From positions 1-32,137 of the forward strand of contig JAPUDO010000001.1 in NCBI GenBank assembly GCA_027493055.1: a DNA stretch of 32,137 nucleotides, given 5' to 3'. Source of the DNA: Niabella sp. (lineage in GTDB: Bacteria; Bacteroidota; Bacteroidia; Chitinophagales; Chitinophagaceae). A program made the position numbers and the translations under genes. Each line of letters opens with the position of its first letter. Position 1 is the stretch's first letter. Positions 1-7,619 of the stretch are shown here, one piece after another. Under the pieces are notes generated by a model. It had not been told where the DNA came from, ran no database searches, and saw only the letters and a list, made by a program, of their open reading frames with translations.

Positions 1-153
1 GCATCCTTATCCAGTAATAAAAAAGCTTTGAGATTATTCTACATAATCCTATGTTCAACAATCAATGCTCAGTGAAAATGTAGGATATTAAATATTAAAT
101 GTAGCATGTTAAGTCTCCGACCGCATCCAGTATCCGGTAAAACGATTGGCATA
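1..153. other. Non-coding end of window downstream of the TolC-like gene
   Basis: I see no gene, RNA or clear terminator in this AT-rich stretch. It follows the stop codon of the outer membrane factor, which is the last gene of the exporter cluster. No strong hairpin with a T run is visible, so the end of the transcript may lie outside the window. Confidence 0.5.
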
Positions 154-1590
154 TCAGAACAAAGAAAGATCCTGGTAAAAGCTGAGTATCTTACTTCTGA
201 GGATGCAGTCATACTGGGCATTCAGTAAATTCCGGGTAGTGCGGTCCAGGTTATTTTTAGCCGTAAGATAATCAATTATATTCCCAACACCTTCATTAAA
301 CCTTGCTTCTGCAGCTTCAAAAGATACTTTATAGGAATGTACCTGCTGTAATAATGTTTTGTAGCGGTCAATGGCTGTTTGCATATTCAGCGTAGCCTGG
401 TCAATATCCTGCTGCAGCTGTCTTTTTGTATCGGCTGCACTGGTTTCATTGCGTTGTATCTCCAGTTGCGCCAGCTTTATTTTATTACGCTGCTGTAAAG
501 CGTTAAACAAGGGGATTCTTAAAGAAACGCCCAGCGATGAGTTAAGATTATTGTTGAGCTGGTTTTCAAATGGAATGCGTGATTGCGCATAATGGTATTG
601 CTTTTCAAATACGGGAACCTGCTGTTCGTTTACAAGCACATAATTTTCTGATGGCGCAAATCCTGTATTCAGAAGGCTGCTTTGCGTAGCTACGCTTGAA
701 TACTGCGTGTATAAATTTCCTCCGAGGCTTAAAGCAGGCCATAATCCACCTTTAACAGCTTTTAAAGCCCTTTGAGCACTTAGTGTTCTGAGATTTGTTG
801 CTTTTACAAGCGCCAGGTTGTGCAGAGCGGTTTCATAAACAGATTTGCTGTCTGGCCGCTGAATAAGAGGAACTGCACCGGTATCAACTTTTTCAAAAAC
901 GACAGAGCCGTCATAAGGAATATTCATTAACCGGAAGAGGCTGAGCTTTGCGGATTCGAGGTTGTTATAATTATCTGTTATAGCCAGCTGGTCATTGGCG
1001 TATTGTCCCTGCATATCTGAGAGGTCAGATGGTTTAATAGAGCCTTCATCATTTAAAATGGCCAGTCTTTCTACCTGCTTTAAAGAAAGCGCTTCCTGTT
1101 CTTTCAACATAGCCGATTGTTCCGTGAGATTTAATACCTGCAGATACGCCAGGATGATATTGATAGCAAGGTTGTCTTTTTGTTGCTGCAATTCCATCTG
1201 TGAAGCCTGCCAGTTCAGGCCTGCCTGTTTCATTAAATTTATTTTTGACAGGCCACTGAATAATATAATATCACTGTTTAAGCTATAGCTGGATGCATTG
1301 AATGATTGAGTTACCGGTGAGTTTGTAAAGGGATCGATGCTGCGGCCCTGGTTAACGCTGTAACCTGCCTGTCCGTTCAGGTCGGGCAACAGGTTCAGTT
1401 TTGCCTGTTTGTAATTTATTTTTTCCGATGCTGCGGCAGTGCGGCGCTGTTCAATATCAAAATTTTTTTCTATGCCGGTTTCAACACATTCCCTGAGCGT
1501 CATTATTTTTTGTGCCTCAATAAAAGTAACAGCATGTAATACTAATACCAGCGCTATAAATTTTATACTGTTTTTTCTGCTTTCTTTCAT
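154..1590 (-). CDS. TolC-like outer membrane efflux protein (OEP family)
   Basis: Probably the outer membrane exit duct of the exporter encoded upstream. The chosen start gives 478 residues and a clear signal peptide: MKESRK, a hydrophobic run (FIALVLVLHAVTF), then a likely cut before the first OEP helix (MTLRECVETGIEKNFDIEQ). The open frame continues 43 codons further, to 1719, but that extension is cysteine-rich, unlike the family, and lies in the spacer, so I reject it. The mature part shows the expected long amphipathic helices with Leu/Gln/Ala repeats (LNLLPDLNGQ, LNLTEQSAMLKEQEALSLKQVERL), and the C-terminal repeat has the usual QDIDQATLNMQTAIDRYKTLL helix. The length is normal for the family. 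It is the last gene of the cluster, 134 bases after ATPase 1. The family is secure; its pairing with these particular permeases is inferred from position. Confidence 0.9.
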   Translation of the reverse strand: MKESRKNSIKFIALVLVLHAVTFIEAQKIMTLRECVETGIEKNFDIEQRRTAAASEKINYKQAKLNLLPDLNGQAGYSVNQGRSIDPFTNSPVTQSFNASSYSLNSDIILFSGLSKINLMKQAGLNWQASQMELQQQKDNLAINIILAYLQVLNLTEQSAMLKEQEALSLKQVERLAILNDEGSIKPSDLSDMQGQYANDQLAITDNYNNLESAKLSLFRLMNIPYDGSVVFEKVDTGAVPLIQRPDSKSVYETALHNLALVKATNLRTLSAQRALKAVKGGLWPALSLGGNLYTQYSSVATQSSLLNTGFAPSENYVLVNEQQVPVFEKQYHYAQSRIPFENQLNNNLNSSLGVSLRIPLFNALQQRNKIKLAQLEIQRNETSAADTKRQLQQDIDQATLNMQTAIDRYKTLLQQVHSYKVSFEAAEARFNEGVGNIIDYLTAKNNLDRTTRNLLNAQYDCILRSKILSFYQDLSLF

Positions 1591-1607
1591 CCGTAAATAA
1601 TTTAAAG

Positions 1608-1650
1608 GGTAAATTACCTTTTTGCTGTCGGTGATAAATACGCGACAGCA
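1608..1650 (-). other. Inverted repeats in the ATPase 1 - TolC spacer
   Basis: Bases 1623-1630 (TGCTGTCG) and 1643-1650 (CGACAGCA) form a perfect 8-base inverted repeat around a 12-base loop. A smaller near-palindrome, GGTAAATTACC, sits at 1608-1618, close to the TolC start at 1590. On the transcribed strand the larger hairpin is followed by an A run rather than a T run, so it is not a classic terminator. It could be an mRNA processing or stabilising hairpin, or an operator. Only the symmetry is seen; the function is unknown. Confidence 0.4.
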
Positions 1651-1724
1651 GCGTTTGCCATAGCAGGATGTTATCACCCGTCCCAAAGTATCGGCTATTA
1701 CATGAAAAAAGTAATGCACGCTAT

Positions 1725-2390
1725 TTAAGCATTGCTGATCATGCCGTCCAGCAGGTTCACAATGCGGTTACCATACGCAGCATTTTTTTCTGAATGTGTA
1801 ACCTGTATAATGGTCATGCCTTCTTTATTTAATTGCCTGAACAGCTCCATGATCTCTTCTCCCTGTTTAGAGTTAAGATTGCCGGTAGGCTCGTCTGCGA
1901 GCAGCAGCTTCGGTTTTGCAATAAGCGCACGGGCAATGCCTACTAACTGTTGCTGACCGCCCGATAACTGAGCGGGAAACAGGTCCTTTTTAGCCACGAT
2001 ATTAAACCGGTCCAGTATATCGGCGACCATGGCTTTTCTTTCGCTGCCTTTTATATTTTGATAGAGCAGGGGCGTTTCAATATTTTCATAAACAGTAAGC
2101 TCATCAATCAGGTGATAAGCCTGGAATACAAAGCCGATATATTGTTTGTACAGGCTGGCCCGTTGCTTTTCTTTAAGCTGGTGCACAGATGTGCCTGAAA
2201 AATGATATTCCCCTTCATCAAAACCATCCAGCATGCCTATCACATTCAATAATGTGGACTTACCGGAGCCCGATGGTCCCATTATGGAGATAAACTCCCC
2301 TTCGTTTACATCAAGATGTATGTCTTTCAGTAAAAAAATACGATGATTACCGTTGTTTACCCATTTGTAAATTTTTTTCAATTGTAACAT
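1725..2390 (-). CDS. ABC transporter ATPase 1 (MacB/LolD type), atypical signature region
   Basis: A stand-alone nucleotide-binding subunit of 221 residues, likely powering some of the adjacent FtsX-type permeases. Visible motifs are Walker A GPSGSGKST (38-46), Q-loop Gln90, signature LSGGQ (142-146), Walker B LLLADE with Asp166/Glu167, and H-loop His199. The VFQAYHLIDELTVYENIETPL stretch (about 88-108) is typical of the LolD/MacB group. Three positions depart from the pattern seen in ATPase 2 of this same cluster: Leu149 replaces the usual Arg after LSGGQQQ, Gly151 replaces Ala, and Asn173 replaces the D-loop Asp (NLNS instead of NLDS). The catalytic Glu and His remain, so the enzyme may still work, perhaps more slowly. 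It lies between permease A and the TolC-like gene. Confidence 0.92.
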   Translation of the reverse strand: MLQLKKIYKWVNNGNHRIFLLKDIHLDVNEGEFISIMGPSGSGKSTLLNVIGMLDGFDEGEYHFSGTSVHQLKEKQRASLYKQYIGFVFQAYHLIDELTVYENIETPLLYQNIKGSERKAMVADILDRFNIVAKKDLFPAQLSGGQQQLVGIARALIAKPKLLLADEPTGNLNSKQGEEIMELFRQLNKEGMTIIQVTHSEKNAAYGNRIVNLLDGMISNA

Positions 2391-2560
2391 ATAAATAATT
2401 TATGATTCCTGATTTGAGATTTCTGATGTCATATCCTGAAAAAAGGATTATTAATATTCAATGATAAAGTCGTCCTGCCTCTTATCAACTTTCAAACTTT
2501 AAACTTACGCTCTGCAATGCATCCTTGCCTCGCAGTCTTATCCTATTATTTGCAATGAGG
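2391..2560 (-). other. Spacer between permease A and ATPase 1 with a degenerate palindromic copy
   Basis: This 170-base spacer has no gene. Bases 2519-2547 match 25960-25988, the terminator region behind the histidine kinase, at 22 of 29 positions without gaps, including an identical GCCTCGCA. It also shares GCTCTGC and TCGCAG with the hairpin element at 28413. It may therefore be a decayed copy of a dispersed two-hairpin repeat. No TAnnTTTG promoter motif is seen for ATPase 1. Confidence 0.35.
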
Positions 2561-5008
2561 CTACTCTGCCCGCAAACTCCTTACGGGGTTGGCTAAAGCC
2601 GCTTTTACTGTTTGAAAACTGATTGTGATAATAGCGGTAGTTGTCACTAATAATCCGGCTACTAAAAACATCCACCAACTAATATTGATCCGGTATGCAA
2701 ACTCCTGTAACCATTCATTTAGTAAAAACCATGATATGGGCGTAGCTATTGCAAGCGATACTGCAATTAATCCTACCATTTTCCTGGAAAGTAGTATAGA
2801 GATATCTGCAATTGTTGCTCCCAATACTTTCCTGATGCCTACTTCCTTTGCCCTGTTTGCCACACTTAACAGTGAGAAACCGAAAAGACCCAGGCAGGCA
2901 ATAAACACCGCGAAAACCCCGGCAGTATTTATAATTTTCTGCCATCGCAGATCTGCCGTGTACATTTCCATTAATGAATCGTCCAGAAAAGTAAAATCAA
3001 ATGGATATTCATTGGTAATATTTTTCCATTCTTTTCTAAAGCCTTCGATGGTACGGTTCATTTCTCCGCCTTTTACTTTAAACATAAAATAGTTTTCATA
3101 AAAATCGGTCAGTATATGCTGTTGTGGTCCTATCTCTTTTGTAAGCGTTTCAAAATTGTAGTCTTTAGATACGCCTATTATTGTGCTCCGGATAATATCG
3201 TTATATGCTCCAATCTTTGCATCAGGACCCAAAAGTTTAAAAAAGGTTTCATTGACTACGCAAGCTCTTGCTTTTTTAATAGTATCTGAATTAATGTTTT
3301 TAGAAAAATCACGCCCTTCAATAACAGGTATATTCAATAATTTGAAATAATCATAATCTACCCGTATCTGGCTATACCATTTTTGTTCTCCATGCAGCTT
3401 AAATCCATTGTAGTTATAGGAGCCGGTTAAGCTTCCTCCTATGCCAGACATCCCCAAAATGGAGGGTTGTGCATTAGCATAATTAAATAACCGCTCCCTG
3501 ATCATTTTTCTTTTATCACCCATCGCCTCACTTTTGATTAGTAGTATCTGTTCTTTATCAAAACCAAGGTCTTTCCGGCTGATATGGCGCATTTGGGCAC
3601 CCACTACAATAATGGAAACTACCAGAATAATACAAATGGAAAACTGTAGTATAATAAGCGGATTGGAAAACCGTGGATTGATTTTGAATGTAGATCCGCT
3701 TTTGAGTACAGCTACAGGTTTAGTGCCGGAAACTACAAAAGCAGGATAAAATCCGGCAATAATACTTATTATTAAAGATAATCCGATACCTGCCAGCAAT
3801 ATCTCTTTAGAAGGGATAATGTCAAAAGATATTTGAGTGTTAACCATCCCGTTAAAAACGGGTAAACTGGTATATGCCAGTAATAAAGCAACAACTGTAC
3901 AAATAACTGTTGTGAGCAATGTTTCAAACCAGGACTGCATAATAAGGTTCCATCTGCCCGCTCCGATTATTTTACGCAAGCCCATTTCTTTAATGCGGCT
4001 TACTACATTTGACACCGCCAACAATATATAATTTACGCAGGCAAGCAATAAAATAAGCAGGAATAAACTAAATAGTAGATTAAGTACTTTGGGGTTGGTA
4101 TAATGCCCCCAACTGTTTGCTTCATAATGGCATTCATCAAGAGGCCGTAGTATCCACTGGTAGTTTTTCACCTTTTCAGGATCTGCGTTCAGTAGTGCAT
4201 CCTGGTAATAACCCCGCATCCAGTTATTTAATTTAACTTTAAATACCGAAGTGTTCACACCGTCCTGTAATTCCAGTATATACTCATGGCTGCTTGTGTT
4301 AAACCTGTTCTTTATTCTGTCCTGGTAATCGGGGGCAGCTGTTACACTTCTTACCATATTAAACCGGATACCAGAATTAGCCGGCACATCTTTAGCAACG
4401 CCTGTTATAGTATAAAGCCTGCTGCTATCGCCATCAATAATGAGTGTTTTACCAACTGCATTTTTGTTGCCAAATAATTTTTGTGCCATTGTGTTGGTAA
4501 TGACAACGCTATTATTTCCCTGGAGAGCAGTTTTGGCATTACCCCATAGTAAAGGGAAACTAAAGTTTTGGAAGAAGTTGTCATCAGCATCAAGTATATG
4601 GCTTTCTTTAAATACTTTATCGCCTGCTTTTACAATTTTATCATATCCGTCTTCGGAATTGCCAGACATCCTGGTGATACTTTTTACTTCAGGAAAAACA
4701 GATAGAATATCCTGGGCTATAACCATGGGAAATACTACCTGATTTTTTTCTGTATTGATCCCGGATAGTTGTTGAAAAAAGTTTCTTTCTTTTGGTTCAT
4801 CACTCCGGGCAAATAAGGAAGTGGCTTCCAGTCTGAAGAGATGATCTTTCTTGCTATGAAAACTGTCCACTGATTGCTCATGACGCACATAAAAAAATAA
4901 AAGCAGAGACAAAGCGATTGAAATGCTTAATCCAATGATATTGATACTGCTCACTATTTTATTTTTCCAAAGTGTTCTGAATGCAATTTTGAAGTAAGTT
5001 TTAAACAT
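2561..5008 (-). CDS. FtsX/MacB-type ABC permease A
   Basis: Membrane subunit of an export-type ABC transporter, 815 residues. It has the two-unit layout common in Bacteroidota: membrane segment 1 at about 21-41, a large periplasmic (MacB_PCD-like) domain to about 300, three segments (about 308-330, 358-383, 402-424), segment 5 at about 449-471, a second periplasmic domain, and three more segments (about 697-716, 746-762, 777-797). The cytoplasmic coupling motif appears in both units: MGLRKIIGA (342-350) and VGIRKVLGA (723-731). The C-terminus is NPVRSLRAE, a variant of the NPVKSLRTE shared by its paralogs. It is AT-rich compared with permease C: two sampled 60-base lines hold 15 and 22 G+C. 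No Shine-Dalgarno precedes the ATG. The substrate cannot be told from sequence. Confidence 0.93.
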   Translation of the reverse strand: MFKTYFKIAFRTLWKNKIVSSINIIGLSISIALSLLLFFYVRHEQSVDSFHSKKDHLFRLEATSLFARSDEPKERNFFQQLSGINTEKNQVVFPMVIAQDILSVFPEVKSITRMSGNSEDGYDKIVKAGDKVFKESHILDADDNFFQNFSFPLLWGNAKTALQGNNSVVITNTMAQKLFGNKNAVGKTLIIDGDSSRLYTITGVAKDVPANSGIRFNMVRSVTAAPDYQDRIKNRFNTSSHEYILELQDGVNTSVFKVKLNNWMRGYYQDALLNADPEKVKNYQWILRPLDECHYEANSWGHYTNPKVLNLLFSLFLLILLLACVNYILLAVSNVVSRIKEMGLRKIIGAGRWNLIMQSWFETLLTTVICTVVALLLAYTSLPVFNGMVNTQISFDIIPSKEILLAGIGLSLIISIIAGFYPAFVVSGTKPVAVLKSGSTFKINPRFSNPLIILQFSICIILVVSIIVVGAQMRHISRKDLGFDKEQILLIKSEAMGDKRKMIRERLFNYANAQPSILGMSGIGGSLTGSYNYNGFKLHGEQKWYSQIRVDYDYFKLLNIPVIEGRDFSKNINSDTIKKARACVVNETFFKLLGPDAKIGAYNDIIRSTIIGVSKDYNFETLTKEIGPQQHILTDFYENYFMFKVKGGEMNRTIEGFRKEWKNITNEYPFDFTFLDDSLMEMYTADLRWQKIINTAGVFAVFIACLGLFGFSLLSVANRAKEVGIRKVLGATIADISILLSRKMVGLIAVSLAIATPISWFLLNEWLQEFAYRINISWWMFLVAGLLVTTTAIITISFQTVKAALANPVRSLRAE

Positions 5009-5022
5009 AAAAAGCGATTTAT

Positions 5023-5093
5023 GATGTCGGATGTATGATTGCTGATTTATTCACTATTGACATTTCATTATTCACTTGTTCATTCCGTTCTCA
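5023..5093 (-). repeat. 71-base spacer repeat, copy 1 (B/A junction)
   Basis: This stretch is 69/71 identical to 9995-10065; the only differences are at 5028 and 5040. It covers the last codons and stop of permease B plus most of the B-A spacer. The flanking coding sequences are far more diverged than this, so the match is not explained by coding constraint. The core is built from short related units (TATTCACTATTGACA, ATTATTCACTTG). Weaker relatives of it occur in the F/ATPase 2 spacer at about 17490-17515. Confidence 0.85.
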
Positions 5094-7515
5094 GGTTTTT
5101 TACCGGATTAGCTGTTGCGGCTTTTATAGCCTGAACGCTTACTGTTATCAGTGCAATCAATAGTGCAGCTGATCCTGCAGTAATAAATACCCACCAGGAA
5201 ATATTAATGCGATATGCAAAGCTTTGCAACCATTTGCTCATAGCCCACCATGCTACGGGAAAGGCAATGGCTGATGCTATTAATACCAGCTTTACGAATT
5301 CTTTGGATAACATTTGTGTTATTTGTGTTACACTGGCACCTAACACTTTTCTGATGCCGATCTCTTTGGTGCGTTGTTCAGCAGTATAAGTTGCCAAGCC
5401 AAACAAACCAAGACATGCAACAAAAATGGTGAGTATAGAAAAGATATTTAAAATAGTTCCCGTTTTTTGTTCTGTTGCGTAAGTGTTATTAAAAAGATCA
5501 TCCATAAAATTGTATTCAAATGATTCTTCTGTTTTGTAACTATCCCACTGCCTTTTCATGGTTGCGAGCAAGCCTGCAACGTCTGTGGTTTTTATTTTAA
5601 AGATCAGCCCGCCTTCAGGTTGCAGTGTCATATATAATGGACTGATGGTTTCATGCAACGATCTGAAATTAAAGTTTTTGATCACGCCAATTACATGAAA
5701 AGGAAAGTTGTCGCCTTTATCGCTGTTCTGTCGTATTACTGTTTTACCTATAGCTGTTAAAGCATTCCAGCCCAATGCTCTTGCTGCTGTCTCATTCAAT
5801 ATAATGGCGGAAGAATCTGTTGCAAAATCTTTAGAGAAGTTCCTGCCGCTGATCATTTGCATCCCCATCGTTGGAATATATTGTTCATCTATATGATAAT
5901 CTACACCGCTTACTATTTGTTTGTCGTTGCCTTGCGGAAAAGCCAATCCATTATTGTAATTGCTTGGCCCGGCAGGTTTATACCAGGAGGTAGTAGCGCT
6001 TACAATCCTAGGATCCTGTAGCATCTGCTGTTTAAATACCTGTTCATTTTTTCCCAATGCATAAGAGTTTGGGATCGTAATGAGTTGTTCTTTATTATAA
6101 CCAAGATCTTTGGTTTGTATATACTTCATTTGCTGGTATACTACAATTGTTCCGATGATCAATGAAACAGAAACAAAGAATTGAAATACAACCAGGCTGC
6201 TTCTCAAACCAAAGCTTTTATGGTTGGCGGTAAGTTTTCCTTTTAATACAGCTGCCGGTTTAAAAGATGACAGATAGAGCGCGGGATAGATACCAGCGGT
6301 AATACCAACTATTAATCCCAAACCAATGAAAGCAATAGCAGTTTTTGCATTAAAGCCTAATTGCTTGTCGGAAATGGAGTTGAACACCGGTAAAGCCAGC
6401 TGCACCCATACAAACGCAATGATCAATGCAAGTAATGTAATGAGTATTGATTCAGATAAGAACTGTTTAATAAGCTGGGATCTGTTCGAACCTGCTACTT
6501 TCCTTACACCGACCTCCTTTGCTCTTTTAGAGGCGCCTGCTGTAGAAAGATTAATGAAATTGATGCAGGCAACAATCAGCATAAATGCAGCTACCCCTGC
6601 AAAAATGTAAGCATACATTGCATTTCCGCCCGGTTCAAATTCATTGTTTGTGTCTGAATGGAGATGTATATCTGTTAATGGCTGCAACATAAAGGCCAAA
6701 GAGTTTCCTTTACCTGTGAATTGTTCCAGGTTCAAACCCATCTGCTGCTGTATTTGCGGACCCATATATTTTTTGACCATTGCAAGAAATCCAGCTTCTG
6801 TTTTCCGCAAATTGGTACCGGGTTTTAATAAAAGATAGGTATGATATCCCCCAGACATCCATGAATCTGATGTGGCATCTGCATAACCTATCATTGAACC
6901 AAACATATCAAAATGAAAATGTGAATTAACCGGGATATCTTTAATTACCCCAGTCACTTTATAAAGTTCAAAGCTGTCTTTAAAAGCAGCTGTTTTACCA
7001 ACAAAAACATTTAACATCTTTCCCAAACTACCTTCTTCCCCAAAATATTTTTTAGCAGTTGATTGCGTGATCACAACCGTGTGTGGCTGAAGCAAAGCGG
7101 TTTTCGCATCACCTTCAATCATCGGCAGGGTAAAAATGCTGAAGAGGTTGGGATCAGCAAATGCAAACCGGGTATCTTTAAATACTTTGTCCTGATACAA
7201 GATCTTTGAGCTGCCATAATTCAGGATCCTTGTGGCATCCTGTACTTCAGGAAAATCCTTTTTCATGGTTTGCGCTACAGGCGCCATTACAACGCTCTCA
7301 TTTATCTTACCTCCGTTTATATCTGCCCGAAAAACAACCCTTACAATATCATCCGCATTTTTGTTAAACTTATCATAGCTCAGTTCATCCTGCACATACA
7401 TGATAATAATAAAACAGGTTGTAATACCAAGTGATAAACCAAGTATATTAATTGCGGAAAACAATTTGTTCTTACGGATATTCCGGTATGCTATTTTTAT
7501 GTAGTTTTTAAACAT
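5080..7515 (-). CDS. FtsX/MacB-type ABC permease B
   Basis: 811-residue paralog with the same two-unit architecture. Membrane segments lie at about 21-41, 301-323, 353-378, 392-414, 440-461, 697-717, 735-755 and 772-795, with periplasmic domains at about 50-290 and 465-690. The first unit carries EVGVRKVAGS (334-343) and the second EIGIRKVLGA, the predicted contact with the ATPase. The C-terminus is NPVKNLRTE. The N-terminal MFKNYIKIAYRNIRKNK is the amphipathic, basic pre-membrane helix typical of these permeases. The spacer before permease A is the 71-base repeat. It is an ordinary family member; the substrate is unknown. Confidence 0.93.
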   Translation of the reverse strand: MFKNYIKIAYRNIRKNKLFSAINILGLSLGITTCFIIIMYVQDELSYDKFNKNADDIVRVVFRADINGGKINESVVMAPVAQTMKKDFPEVQDATRILNYGSSKILYQDKVFKDTRFAFADPNLFSIFTLPMIEGDAKTALLQPHTVVITQSTAKKYFGEEGSLGKMLNVFVGKTAAFKDSFELYKVTGVIKDIPVNSHFHFDMFGSMIGYADATSDSWMSGGYHTYLLLKPGTNLRKTEAGFLAMVKKYMGPQIQQQMGLNLEQFTGKGNSLAFMLQPLTDIHLHSDTNNEFEPGGNAMYAYIFAGVAAFMLIVACINFINLSTAGASKRAKEVGVRKVAGSNRSQLIKQFLSESILITLLALIIAFVWVQLALPVFNSISDKQLGFNAKTAIAFIGLGLIVGITAGIYPALYLSSFKPAAVLKGKLTANHKSFGLRSSLVVFQFFVSVSLIIGTIVVYQQMKYIQTKDLGYNKEQLITIPNSYALGKNEQVFKQQMLQDPRIVSATTSWYKPAGPSNYNNGLAFPQGNDKQIVSGVDYHIDEQYIPTMGMQMISGRNFSKDFATDSSAIILNETAARALGWNALTAIGKTVIRQNSDKGDNFPFHVIGVIKNFNFRSLHETISPLYMTLQPEGGLIFKIKTTDVAGLLATMKRQWDSYKTEESFEYNFMDDLFNNTYATEQKTGTILNIFSILTIFVACLGLFGLATYTAEQRTKEIGIRKVLGASVTQITQMLSKEFVKLVLIASAIAFPVAWWAMSKWLQSFAYRINISWWVFITAGSAALLIALITVSVQAIKAATANPVKNLRTE

Positions 7516-7619
7516 TGTTTGAACGATGATTGAGTTACAGGTTCCCGGTTTCTTATTCCGGATTGCCTGATATGAGATAATTTATTCTTCTTCACCTCTT
7601 GTTATTCACTATTTCTTCC

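Noticed and set aside
226-231. GAFTDA (residues 226-231 of the regulator at 23228-24592) as proof of a dead sigma-54 contact loop
   Set aside because: I recall GAFTDA as common among Bacteroidota regulators of this type, so loss of function cannot be claimed from it.
1591-1719. 43-codon N-terminal extension of the TolC-like protein
   Set aside because: The downstream Met gives a clean signal peptide. The extension is cysteine-rich and contains an 8-base inverted repeat.
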